NCBI GenBank assembly: GCA_021029095.1
Contig: JAJOHG010000002.1
Coordinates: forward strand, 744,001-808,000
DNA from: Phellopilus nigrolimitatus
Lineage: Eukaryota > Basidiomycota > Agaricomycetes > Hymenochaetales > Hymenochaetaceae
Length of the DNA: 64,000 nt
Reading direction: 5' to 3'
The position numbers were made by a program, and so were the translations under genes. Below the pieces are notes generated by a model that saw nothing but the letters and a program-made list of their open reading frames with translations, was not told the origin of the DNA and made no database searches. Shown piece by piece: positions 37,126 through 48,424 of this stretch; position 1 is the stretch's first letter, and each line of letters starts with the position of its first letter.

Positions 37126-37587
37126 GGTGGTAAGGCGCTCAATGACAGAAGGCCAGTACCAGTAGTACTAGTACAGGAGTTGGGTTGGTAATCTGTTGGT
37201 AATGCATTTAAAGAGCGCGCCGCGCGTTCGGCGTCAGCGATGGCGAATGTCGCCACTGTGTCATCTTTCTAATTAGGTCCCGCCGGCCCGCTTCATACTC
37301 AGCTCTTGTGGCTACCGGTCACAAAGCCTCATACGAGTTCTTCAAGATGCAGATTATAAGATGTACAGAGTCATATACGTAGAATAAAAAAACAGTAACA
37401 TAGATATTCGTCGTACAGCTGCAGAGTCCAGCACTCGCCCACGCATGTGCCAGAGAGAATTGTTCACACGCCAAAATAGTTCAGAAGTGATCGGTGATCG
37501 GGTGAAAACGTGAGATTGTCGTACGCAAAAGCTACTTAGGACGTCCTTGTCCGCGTCTGGGCAGGAATAGCCACGAAAAGTCAAAGC
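37126..37587. promoter_or_regulatory. GSH1 promoter interval
   Basis: 462 bases between the GSH1 start and the ATG6 stop, both minus strand. It carries an imperfect inverted repeat TTGTGGCTACCGGTCACAA at about 37307-37325, whose TGTGGC core resembles the yeast Met31/32 site. Sulfur control of GSH1 would make sense, but this is one short motif. Confidence 0.35.
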
Positions 37588-39284
37588 TCACGCGGCAGCG
37601 CTTGTTGTCCACTTCAACAGAAGCTTCAGGGCGAGCAGAACGTGACGGAGCGCGCGTGTCCATGCTTCCTCCACACCGAATTGAAGCTTGATGGACACGT
37701 CGCCAATTTTATCCTTCACTATTCTAAAGGACGGGGACGGTAAATACGGTTAGTATTATGATAAGAAAGAAGTGCAAACAGCTGCCAAAAGAGTATTAAC
37801 GTACTGGTGAGGGAAATCGACTGCGTGGTCCTGCGACTTAACAAATTCCATAGCCTGGCGGAGACAGTCCAAAAATGCAACCATTGCAAAATCGAAGCGA
37901 CGATTTTGCAGTAGACGTCCGATATGGAGGTCTCCGGATCCATACAACTCGTAGGACGACTTGTCTCCGTTCGTCTTCTCAATGCGTGAGAATGATCCCA
38001 TAGGGACCAGCCGGTAGCTATGAAATTTCCATGTCAATCCTCCGCAAGAATCTCGCGAGATTCATGTTTACCTATCAAATGTGTAATCCAACTTCCTGGC
38101 GATCGTGTAAAGAAGCAAAAGGGCCTGCCCCCAGGCTGCGTTAATTTCCGCCCATTCCACCTGCAAAGGAGCAACCAGTTAAAGCCTGTTCAAGTAGTGA
38201 ATGGCAAGCATAGTCTTACATGAACGCCACTGACACGTCCAAGCCTCAGCCCGTTGATAGTCCCAAACACACCATCATGACCGATGCAGAAGGCGTCGTT
38301 ATACACGTTCGTGCGTTCCAGCTTTTCAAGAACCAAAGAGTCATGCGCATACGCGGCCCGGAGGGACGAGAGTTGTGCTGTCTGCTCGGCGGCGGTGAGC
38401 ATATGCGTATTATGCGATATCCAAAATCTAAGATACGTCAAAAGCAAAGGACTAGCTAAAGGCGTATGGACGCACTCGGATTCCTCTTCTTCGACCTCTT
38501 TTTCCTCCAGCTCGAGGGCTCTCAATTCCTCCTCCAAGTCCTCCTTTTCGCGCTGAGCTTCTCGGAGGTCTTCAATGGCTAGCTTCTCCTCTTCCTTCAG
38601 TCTTTCTATCCGCCTCTCGACTTCCTCCATCAATTCATCTTCCCGTTGCTTTTCCTTCTTCAGTTCTTTCTCGAATGCAATGTATCCATCACGTTCGCGC
38701 ATGGTATCCTTGAGTTGCTCATTCAAATTTTTGAGAAGATTGTCTGTGCACTCCGTGCATAGCGGATGGTCAATGTCTGTTCGTGTAGACAGTAATGAAA
38801 ACAATTTATTCGTAGACTTGACTTTGTGAGAGAGAGGCGAAGAGGCAGAGTGGAGAGGGCCAGGAGGGCGGGTGTTCCGTTGCTGAGGTTTGGGACTTCG
38901 CGCGTGATTGAAGTCATGAGAGCCTACTGAAGAAACGCGTCCCATACGCCCAGAGGGAGCAGGAGACGGGATCTTCTGAACGACACTGTCTTGGAGAAAG
39001 ACATAAGATTCATTGGGCTGCTTAGCCAGTAATCTCTGAGATAAAGAGGAAGAAGATGGAGATGGACTATCTGACTGCGCGCTGACAACACGCTTCCAGG
39101 TGTTCTTGACGTTGGCTGGCGCTGACAACTGGTTGAGCCTGTCCGCGCCGGAGGCGGGCGGACGTGCAGGTGGCGAGGCAAGCGTCGAAGCTAAAAGGTC
39201 ATAAGAGGATGGCGAGAGGTCAGCGAGCGATGCGTCTAGCTGTAGTGGCTGTCTGCATTTCTGACATACGTAGCTCGAGGTCAT
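37588..39284 (-). CDS. ATG6: Beclin-1 / Atg6 autophagy protein
   Basis: Subunit of class III PI3-kinase complexes with Vps34, Vps15 and Atg14/Vps38, needed for autophagosome nucleation and vacuolar sorting. ATG 39284 ([20 protein letters not shown]) carries the conserved CxxC motif; a second Cys pair is [13 protein letters not shown] long coiled coil follows (Glu/Lys-rich, about residues 180-290), then the BARA domain: [31 protein letters not shown], the [13 protein letters not shown] block, [32 protein letters not shown], and the C-terminal membrane-binding helix region [23 protein letters not shown] at 37588. About five exons. Complete and apparently functional. Confidence 0.94.
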
Positions 39285-39627
39285 CTTAGTTGTCGAAAGA
39301 ACTCGCAATCATACAAGTGGGTGTGAACCGCGTAAGCGATTGGCGCTACCAAAAAAGGAAGATAAAAGACTTTTCTTCTTTATTTGGCAGCTATGATCGC
39401 TTACGTGGCTCGTCATCCACCTGTAAATATAAGCCAGCTTCCATTTTGGTCATGCGTCAACTGTCTGCCGCCTCCTGTGCCACGTGCTACAGCCCTATCT
39501 TTGCTCTTCTCAGAAATCAAACTATTCGCGCTTCTCTTTTTCTTTTCTGTTGGGCGATATAAAATGGCACAAACGATCGTTGCAATGCCAGAGTTGCTCC
39601 GAACAGAGCCATCTCCCCGTTCCAAAT
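39285..39627. promoter_or_regulatory. Divergent promoter, ATG6 / GH92
   Basis: 343 bases between divergent starts at 39284 (minus) and 39628 (plus). Two non-ATG in-frame extensions upstream of GH92 exist but lack signal-peptide character, so they were not used. No specific motif recognised. Confidence 0.4.
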
Positions 39628-42600
39628 ATGGAACCTCTTCTACTGCTTTGGTGTGCACTTGCCGCTCTTTTTCTTGGTCATCTTGTCGAGGCGCAACCGT
39701 CTCCTCAAGTGCAAGAAAGAATCTCTGCTGCTATTAAAGCCGCCGCTAACTCAACGGACATCAACTATACTGCCTTTGTGAACCCCTTTATCGGAACTGG
39801 TAATGTTCCTTTGCTAAACCCAGTCATCTTAATTTTGAACTTCTTTTAAGACAATGATGGTGATGTCTGGTAAGTGTCTCCTATAGAGTTACCTTTTATT
39901 ATGCCTGGCTCATTTATCAAGTCCCGGAGCGTCTGTTCCTTTTGGGATGGTAAGTCTTGTTCTCATTACAGCCAATGATCTTTTGGTTTAACTTGTTTAC
40001 CATCTTGAAGGCAAAATTTTCTACAGATTTCACTGGATACGCTCCAGCAGGTGCGCCATTTCATCGACCGCTCACAATATTTGGCTGAGTGTAATTAATA
40101 ACTTTAGGATATGTCACGGATCCAACCCAGATGATACGAGGCATCAGTCCTCTCCACGACAGTGGGACAGGTTCATCTTTAGGTACGTTGTTGACAGCAG
40201 TTAATTTGAACGCTGGCATAACTGCTTCTTGCAGGATCATACGGAAATTTTGAGATCATGCCGCTACTCTGCCCGGACGGCTTCACCACATGCACGACCA
40301 CCCTCGAAGCACGGGAGCGGTTCCGCAAGAACAACACGGACGGTCAGCCATTCCCGTGTCTTCGCGCGTCATCATTGCCGGTATTGATAGAAACCCTTGC
40401 ATCACGCAGATGCTTCTCCCGGGTATTTTGCGCAGACGCTAGATAACAATATTAAGATAGAGGCCACGTCGACGCGCCGTGCGGGTTTGGAGCGGTTCAC
40501 TTTTCCCAAAGGGTCCAAGCCGTTCTTCGTGCTCGATCTCGCGAATGACCTTCCTGCTAGTTTTGGTGGTGGAACCATGGACATTGACCCCGAAATGGGG
40601 CGAGTCACTATTGGAGGTCGCTGGGAGCCAAGGTAAGCTTAATTATCCTGAAAGTAGGCGCTAGAACGTAAAACGTTTGCTCATTGTGCTTCTATTTGCA
40701 GTTTCGGACCGAGTTTTTTCTTCTATCAGGCCTTCGCGTGCTACGATTTAATTGATAATGGCACGCAGAAGCTGGACGAGTACGGCGTCTGGACTGGTGA
40801 CACGTACGCGCGCTTGCAAATGGTTTCTGATATGCATCTCGCGAGTCACTAACGACAACTGTTTAGCTACGGGCTTGATCAGAAAGCACTCGGACAGACG
40901 CACCTCAACCTCTCAATAAATCTCATCGGAGGGACGCCTTACCAGTCCGGCGCGCTCTTTTCATACGCTAACGATCCTAGCGAAGTCACCATCCGTGTGG
41001 GCGTATCTTTCGTCTCCGCTGCTCAGGCTTGTGAAAACGCAGAGACGGAGGTAGGCGACGCAAGTTTTGAGGATATTGTAAACCAGTCGAAGGCGCTATG
41101 GCAAGACAAGCTCAAGAGAATCGAAATCGATGTGGCGAACACACCGGAAAATGTCACAGAGATGCTTTATTCCTCTTTGTACAGGTCGTTCTTGACGCCG
41201 GTGAGTGTGAACATATGCAAATTGGAATTGAAATCCAAACAGTTAAATCCAACCAGAATAATGCAACCGACGAGACTCAAGGCCCATTTGCGAATACCAC
41301 CTCGCCATACTTCGACTCTCTTTATTGCAGGTGTGTTGTGTAAGCGTTTTGGACGACTTCGTGTAGCTGACCCGCGCCGGAATTACTGTTTAGCTGGGAT
41401 ACGGTAAACTTTTCGGAAATGATTAAGGCTTATCTAACCTACGAATATAGTTCCGCACATTCTATCCTTTAATGGCCTTACATTCCCCCATCGACTTCGC
41501 TGACATAGTGGAGAACTACATCGACGGATGGAGGAAGACGGGCTGGATGCCCGAGTGCAGGTCGAATAACTTGCCGGGATGGACTCAAGGAGGTGAAACG
41601 TATTGGTTCACTTCCTCGATTTCATGATGTTTCTTACTCTGGTTGCAATTGGCAGGTTCTGACGGAGACAACATCGTGTCCCACTTCGCCGTAACTTACC
41701 ACAACGAAGCGGCCAAGCTCGGTGTAGACATTAACGAATTGTATTCCGCTTTGAAGACAGATGCGGAGCTGAATCCGCCGGAGTGGAATATTCATGGCCG
41801 ACAAGTCAACGTCTACAAGTGCGTGTGTACATAGTCCTCTCTACTTCTGTGCTCATTTTTTTTATATTTACAGGGAGTACGGATACGTGCCTTTTGCTGT
41901 CTTTGATCCTGCAAGCACAGGCCGACAAACCCGAGAAGGCAGCCGAACTCTTGAAGTCAGTGTTTTCTTTCTTGATATTATGATGCTACTATTCATGCTG
42001 AGCCCTACAAGTATGCTTTCAATGACTTTGGCGCGCGTCAAGTTGCACAACTTCTAGGGAACAGTGCCGACGTCGAAACGTACACGAATCGCTCCTTGGT
42101 GCGCATTGTATTTGTACCCGTATAGTGCGTTAAGCGATAACTAGTTGTTATGACCGCTAGTTCTATAGGAATATCTGGGACCCATCTGTCCAGAGCGATG
42201 GATTCAAAGGATTTATGCAGAAGCGTCTCTAACGGCACGTTCGTTTACGTTAACCCGATAGACTGCTCGCCGCAGGACACCAACACGTCACACGCGTGCT
42301 CGCTACAGGAGAACAACGTAAACGGGTTCTATGAGTCGTCGTCCTGGGAGTATTCTTTCTTCGTTCCGCACGACACGGCGCATTTAATAGAGCTCATGGG
42401 CGGTAACGTGAGAACTGTTCCGCTATGTTCGTGTCACCTTATTTACCGACTCTACGAATCACAGGATACATTCGTGAAGCGTTTGGATCATTTTTTCAGT
42501 GTGAGTAACTTCTTAATAGATGTTGCTGTGAGATATGTCGAACTTCTTTGCAACAGGCCGAGTATTTCGCTGCAGGAAACGAGCCGTCTTTCCAGGTCGG

Positions 42601-43259
42601 TCAATTGGATAATAATTTGCAGCACGATCTCAATATTTGCCAGACACCGATTGGATATCATTACGCAAATCACCCGGCCAAGTCAGTCGACCAAGTTCGT
42701 AATGTGGTCTTCACGAATTTCGATATTAGTGCGTCAAGCTACCGTCTATTTACTACTGTCTTTATTATTACTATTATTGATTGCTGCCTTATAGCACCGG
42801 CGGGTATACCTGGCAATGATGACCAGGCAGCGATGGCGACTGTGCTGATTTTCCATCTCCTTGGCCTGTACCCTAGTACGTGCTTTTCAAAGAGACGGAG
42901 AACCGATGACATATCTTCGAGTAGTTCCGAGCACGACGCAGCTCCTTGTCCTCTCGCCTTTCACGCCGAAGTACACCGTCCACAACGCGTTCCTCAACGT
43001 CAGCACCACCGTCACCGTGGCCAATTTCGACAAACGCTCCGTTCAGAAGGTGATTCCCGCGGGCGTCCCCGCATACGTGAGCAACGTCACCGTCAACGGC
43101 GTACCCGCCGCGTCGCGCTGTCATTTCGACTTCTACGACACGTTCCGCCTGGGCGGGGAAATTGTGATTGAGCTCACGGCAGACAAGGATGCGGCTGACA
43201 GCTGTGCGGGTTCTCTACCGGATTCACTCTCGTCGGGCGGTTTTGCGTCAGCGAGATGA
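39628..43259 (+). CDS. GH92 family alpha-mannosidase, secreted
   Basis: Calcium-dependent exo-alpha-mannosidase of glycoside hydrolase family 92 (usually alpha-1,2 linkages). ATG 39628 gives a clear signal peptide (MEPLLLLWCALAALFLGHLV, cut near VEAQ). Family blocks: NPFIGTGN; GASVPFGMAKFSTDFTGYAP; SPLHDSGTGSSLGSYGNFE; SLYRSFLTPNNATDETQG; DSWDT-like exon; GWRKTGWMPECRSNNLPGWT; GSDGDNIVSHFAVTYH; WEYSFFVPHDTAHLIELMGG; GNEPSFQ joined by a 48-base intron to TPIGYHYANHP; PGNDDQAAMATVLIFHLLGL; C-terminal domain LSPFTPKYTVHNAFLNVSTT ending GGFASAR. Roughly 18 short exons. Likely acts on N-glycans or wall mannan outside the cell. Confidence 0.92.
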
Positions 43260-43764
43260 TATCTAAATAACAGGTATTCGAAGCGTCGGACACAGTGGAA
43301 AAAAAGATAGTCAGTAGTTACAAAAGTTAGCTAGAAGCAGATTGACATTACACTTTGGTAGGACGTTTTTCGGGTTGTATTACATGTGAACTCGGCATTC
43401 GCGCAGGTGTTTGAAGCAGCAGCGATTACGATCCAGTATATTTAATCGTTCAGCTTAAATATACCCTGGTCTCTGTTCTTCGAATAAAGATAATCCACAA
43501 GACGAGCAATACTCAGACAACAATGATAACAGAAGAACGAAATTTCCCAAACACAATCCGTCGCGTTGTGTTGCAACTGAATTAGCCACAGACACCGATA
43601 TGGGTTCATCCTCGACAAACAGCTTCGCGTCAGAGATGGGATACAACATGGGGATACAGAGAATGAAAACAGATAAGGCCGTAGAATACGGTGAGAGACC
43701 GGGTATTGAAGGGTATTATTACTAGTTTGTGTGCATGCATAACAATCGTAAAGGCTGCGCGGGT
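43260..43764. other. Convergent 3' interval, GH92 / TM-Smr A
   Basis: 505 bases between converging genes, AT-rich, no coding signal. Confidence 0.45.
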
Positions 43765-45575
43765 CTAACGCCGAGAGCGAGATGTGATGATAATCAAACC
43801 AGGCCTGACTTTCGTGTTAAATCTGAGACTATAAAGAAAAACGAGCGTCAGTTCGCAGCGCGACAACCGGCGAAAGCGACGGAAAACTCACTTCTCCAAT
43901 TCCTCCAGCAGATGGAAAGTTGAGTTCTTCTTTGACTGCAGCTCGTCGTCATCATGCCTGACGAGGATGTTCAAACGACGATGGTGCTTCTTTTCGACGC
44001 CCTTCCATGCTTCTTCGATAAGCTCGATTGCTGGTTCCCTATCTAGGTCCCTCACATCCACGGTGTGTTCATCTGAATCAGAAGGGAATAGCGTCGGCTA
44101 TCAGCCTAGTTATTACACGTTGACAGCAGAAAGGTCTACCTACCAATGCTTTCAGAAATATATTTCTCTTCACCGAACACGTCTGAAGGAGGTGATGCCT
44201 TGGGTGATGGTGGGGGTCGGGGGCCCACCGGGGAGGGAGACCTGGACCGCAGCTTGGAATTTGAGGGTGGAACCCACAGTCGCGCAGATTCGGGAGAGTC
44301 AGGATGATCCTCCTCAGGATTATGAGGGTCGACGATGGGACCGTTGAATATGCGTGCCAGACGCGAAGGCTCGTGGGGCTCCGGCGCATGTTCTGGCTCA
44401 GGAAAGCTTGCGGGAGAATGGTCAGGCTCGGGGAAGCTGACGGGAGAATAATTAGGCTCGGGGTAGCTGGCGGGTGAATACACTGGCTCGGAGAAGTGGA
44501 CAGGAGAGAAGCTTGGCGGAGTAGGGGCCTGGACTTGCACCGGTTGGTGCACTGGCGGCGCGTATGCGTGGACATACGACGGCTCAGGGAAGAGAGGCGC
44601 AAGCGGCGGCGGCCCGATCGCGGAGGGAGGCAGGGGCGAGAACTCAACCGGGTGTGAAGTCGCCCGTGGGGTCGTCTCGCCGTCTTCAGTAGTCAATCGC
44701 GTCCTGCTTGAACTCCTGTTGCTTAATGCACTCCGCGGGACACCGCTGGGGCCGGCCATGGGGATATGCAATCTGGAGAGCACACGCGTGTGCGCCGATC
44801 CCGCCGATCCCGTCGACGTCGACGGCTCCATGTACATTTCGTCGATGCCCGTCGCGGATGCAGAAGGTAGGGCCGACTCGCTCTCCGCGTCACCATCGAG
44901 AGCGAATTCGGTTGTCAGACCGGCGGTCTCCGCCCCGAACTCTGTCTCGGCGCCGTAAATGTCCGTCGTGTAATCATCGTCGCTGCTCGCTTGCGACTGC
45001 GAAATGGAGCTCTCGTCGAAGGTAACGCGCGAAAGCCGCGTGATCGTACTCTGTGGCTGGGCCCGCGCACGGGGGCGGCTCGGCCGGGCGGTGAGCGAGG
45101 TGCCGGTCGCGGCAGAGCGTGCTGTGCGGCGCGAAGAGGCTGAGACCTTAGTACTGTTTGAGATGACGGAAGCGACGTCGCTGCGATCGTCCCTGTCCGA
45201 TGCAGAGTCATCGTCACCCACAAATGAGAACATTGACGCCATTTCGCGCGAGACATCCTTGGAAAGTTGCTCTCCGCCGATTTCATACCACACATCTGGA
45301 CCAAAGTCCGCCAATACCACTCCCAGACCACATCCCAGCAGAAGTGTGACGGTTCTTTCGAAGCCTCCGAACAAATAGTGGTCGAAAAGGAGGCCAGCAG
45401 CAAGGGTGACGAGCGTGAGGGGTTCCAGGAGCGTATTAGCGATCCATGAGCGATGTATAAGAAAGCCGTCGAACACGCCGACGAGCGCAGCGCCGAGGCG
45501 GGGGTTTTGAACACACAGGACGTTGACGAAGACCCGCACAGCGACACCAAGCGCAATAGTCACCTCAGCACTCAT
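43765..45575 (-). CDS. Three-TM protein with degenerate Smr domain (paralogue A)
   Basis: ATG 45575. The N-terminus has about three hydrophobic segments (VTIALGVAVRVFVNVLCVQN; LVTLAAGLLFDHYLFG; VTLLLGCGLGVVLADFG), then about 300 disordered Ser/Pro/Glu-rich residues, including four 10-residue FPEPxxSPAS repeats. Two introns near the 3' end join SESI to DEHTVDVRDLDREPAIELIE and LLEELEN to LRFNTKVRPGLIIITS, ending at TAG 43765. The tail aligns with the Smr domain of paralogue B (54773-57357), but the usual DxH and GxGxHS motifs read as DVRD and VRHDDDE, and the preceding DUF1771 helix is absent. Smr domains are nucleases in other proteins; loss of these residues suggests a non-catalytic form. 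Function unknown. Confidence 0.7.
44399..44515 (-). repeat. 30-bp tandem repeat, about four copies, coding
   Basis: On the minus strand it encodes FSEPVYSPAS, YPEPNYSPVS, FPEPDHSPAS and FPEPEHAPEP in TM-Smr A. The period is exactly 30 bases and the copies are imperfect. It lies in the disordered linker. Confidence 0.8.
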
Positions 45576-46039
45576 GACCAGCAGCTTGCAAGATTCGAAG
45601 GAGTTCGCCGACGATGGTGTGCAACGAGCATGTCGTGCTGCAAGAATTCATTTGACGAGTCGATCTCGTTTCCAGAAGTGGTGTACAAATATACCCCAAA
45701 TAAATACGCTTATTTCGAAAAAAAAAAAATCGCTCACTGTTCAACACAATACTTAAAATACAGAACAAAAATAAAAGTTCAACGTATGTAAGGAAGTGTC
45801 CAGAACAAAATTCGATTTTAGACGGAAGGTTATGGAAGAAAAGATAATCATAAGCGTGCATTCAGAATACCCACTACAATAGCGGCATTCATCTCACTCT
45901 CGACATTCAGTTCAACTCAAAAAAAGGATACCGATGAATACGAGCCTTTGTATTATGAGCAGTCTGTCGTCTGAGACAGCGATAACAAGGAGAACAACAC
46001 ATAGAATCGCAATATCCGGACAAACTCTCTTATCACACA
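45576..46039. other. Interval between TM-Smr A and DM9 A
   Basis: 464 bases, AT-rich, with a run of about ten A at 45719-45729. It holds the TM-Smr A promoter and the DM9 A 3' UTR. No gene seen. Confidence 0.4.
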
Positions 46040-47633
46040 TTACGCGTAGCATAGTACCTCGTATTTCTGTGCAAGAGCAAGAAATGTATGTGAATAATCC
46101 GGTAAAGCCTGAGAAAAGAGCAATACTTACCTCGACCTTTACCTCCTTGTCGCCCACAGTCACGTACGCACCGTCCAGTTTCGTGCTCGCCTTGCCGGGG
46201 AAGATCCCTTCTTTGCCTCCTGCCCCAATGCCCATCACCCCTTGCTTCTCGTGTACGCATGCACGGGCGATGGCAAGAGGAGTTCCGTCGTTTTCGTGGC
46301 CGCCCTCGATGGGCTGCGCTCCACCGAGCGCGCTGATTGACAGATGCCCTTTGTGTGGCACCCACTTCACGCCCTTCGCATCACCAACGAGCGTCTCGTA
46401 GTAGTTGACGTGTACGGCCTCGTGATCGTAGCCAACGAATGCGCCTTCGTCGGGTCTACATCTTCCGATTTCTGGGACCGGAAATCATTTAACGAAGGAG
46501 AAAACAATTAATAAAAGAACGTACGGATGCCTCCATTGTGCGGTGCCCTTCCAATAAACCATGGCTGACCGTCCTCCTCGCCGCCAGGAATCAAGTCCTT
46601 CTTGAGACTGTCCAGATGGCTCTCGAGATGCGCGCTGTATATCCAGGTCGTGGGTGCCTTGGGCCCATCGCGCATGAAGGCTTCCGTTCGCGTGTTTGCG
46701 GACATCATCCAGTTCTGCAAGTCCCAGGCCTGTGCCTGCTTTTCCTCGCCTTCCTTCTGGTGCTTGCTGTGCACGTAATAAGCGCCGCCTGCGACTGCAG
46801 CAAGTCCGACGACGAGGCCACCGGCCAACTAGTAAAAAGGAAGTCAGATTCCTCCCTGATGCAAAGAGGTAAAACAGTTATATTTACTAGTGCGTTTCTC
46901 TTCTTGTCGTCTAATTCGTACCATTTCTTCTTTACATCCTGTTGCTCGACTTGAACGCCGTTGTGGGCGGTGTAAGCCACATTCGGAGGGGGTTGGATAT
47001 AATTCGGTGGGTAGTTTGGAGGAGGTTGAACATAATTTGGTGGATAATTTGGAAGAGGTTGCTCGTAGTTCGACGGATATTGTCCATAATTTGGAGGGTA
47101 GTTCTGGGGAGGTTGCACATAATTTTGAGGAAGTTGCGCATAACCTTGCTGGCCGATGCCTTGATGGTATGGCACGTGATAAGAACTTGCAGGTGCTGTA
47201 AAAGACTCAAGATAATTAGACAGTTGATAAGCATGGCGTCTTCATAGAAACCCACCCGGGGGGACGTATCCGAGCCTTTGGAGATGATTGAGATGAAGAT
47301 CTATTTGTCGTTCTCTCCTGCGCTCGTGGCGCTCTTCACAACGCCCGCTCGTTCTTCCATGCCGGCTCCTCCTACCTGATGTCGGAGGGTGGTAGGCGTA
47401 CGTGCCTGCGTCGTACATATAAATCCAGGACTTGGGGTTTTCATCGGGCGGAAAGTCGTAGGACGAGGCGTGGTTGTGAATGTTATTATACATTTTGCCT
47501 GATTGTAGCCGATAAGTCGAGTTTTTCATATAAATTTGCAATAAAACAAAGGGTAGGAATACGTGCCTTCGTACTCGATAATATCACCTGCTCTGTATTG
47601 AACTCCATCTGGTCGCCATGCTCCTCTCGACAT
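46040..47633 (-). CDS. CBM12-TM-DM9 (DUF3421) membrane protein, copy A
   Basis: Exons (minus): 47633-47567, 47498-47256, 47195-46888, 46828-46525, 46471-46131, 46066-46040. The N-terminus is a CBM5/12-like carbohydrate-binding module (MSRGAWRPDGVQYRAGDII, EYEGKMYNNIHNHASSYDF, KSWIYMYDAG). Next are an Arg-rich stretch, Pro/Tyr repeats (PPNY/QPP), a KKKWYELDDKKRNAL linker, one TM (LAGGLVVGLAAVAGGAYYV) and two DM9 repeats (WFIGRAPHNGGIQIGRC...GAFVGYDHEAVHV; IFPGKASTKLDGAYVTVGDK...YEVLCYA). DM9 proteins of molluscs bind mannose, so a glycan-binding role at a membrane is plausible. Intron 1 begins with GC (GAAG, then GCACGT); this keeps the expected EYEG-KMY junction. Its 3' half is nearly identical to copy B. 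Confidence 0.78.
46122..46975 (-). repeat. Inverted near-identical tract, partner 58700-59555
   Basis: About 850 bases, read on the minus strand, match the plus strand of copy B with roughly 15-20 differences by eye. The tract covers the linker, TM and DM9 exons. Its two internal introns (46829-46887 and 46472-46524) are identical in both copies. The next intron (46067-46130) diverges completely after its first eight or so bases. On the other side, the Pro/Tyr repeats match only loosely. Confidence 0.9.
46985..47135 (-). repeat. Pro/Tyr-rich coding repeat (NYxQPP/NYPPNY), copy A
   Basis: Repeats of NYVQPP, NYPPNY and NYGQYP type on the minus strand. Copy B has its own version at about 58495-58690 with a different repeat number and order. 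Confidence 0.75.
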
Positions 47634-48424
47634 AGTGAAGCTTCGTGAGAAAAATAGGGAAAAGAGAGTAGATAATTCTGAAGGTGCTATTCTTCGAGGG
47701 ATGAATATTGGCAGAAGGAGACGAGAGCGCGCTATAAATCAGCGCACACAGCAGATGCGGACTCATTCTATGTGCTATCACCGAGCTCTGACACGTCGAA
47801 GTAGAACAAAAATGACGTTTTGAGATGATGTTCGGCCATGAAAGGAGCATCCTACACTTTTGGATCGCCCCTGAAGATAAGCGAGCCGAATATACGCCAG
47901 TGAATGGAGATACACATCGCCGACGTCGACGAGGGAATTGCCAAGAGGACCGGGAATAGACGTATCTAAAACGAGGACTCTGCTTCGGAGACAACTCAAG
48001 TAAAGGCCGTCATGATCAGTAAAAGCCGATTTCGGCTTTTTGAAAATGAGTCAAGCAAGCCACAACAACGCGTCCAGAATAGGTAAGGTCACGCCTCCGG
48101 GACCAAATGGTAAAGCAAAATCTTGCAGGACTAATAAAATGCTGTGAACAAAACTTGATTACTATGCGATACAATTGATGGGAGCTCAGTTAAAGGAAAG
48201 AAGTATTAAGGATACATCAAACGAGTCCACGTGTGCTGTCGGAGATGAAGACGTAACAATTGCAATGAGTGCGGAACAAATGATAGTGCAGTAAAGAAAA
48301 CAATAAGAGAATGAAAGGTATTTGCAAATTAGGAGATCAATGAACAACTATACACGTATACAACTCCTGGAACATATTACCCAAAGGGGGACACCAACGA
48401 GAATTATATCATCGGTAATCAAAA
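47634..48424. other. Interval between DM9 A and PRM1
   Basis: 791 bases, no supported gene. It contains a small hairpin at about 48022-48043 (AAAAGCCG, ATTT loop, CGGCTTTT). It holds the DM9 A promoter and the PRM1 3' UTR. Confidence 0.45.

Noticed and set aside
48022..48043. Hairpin AAAAGCCG/CGGCTTTT as a terminator or miniature transposon
   Set aside because: Only 8 bp of stem, no target-site duplication, and intrinsic terminators of this kind are not expected for fungal Pol II genes.
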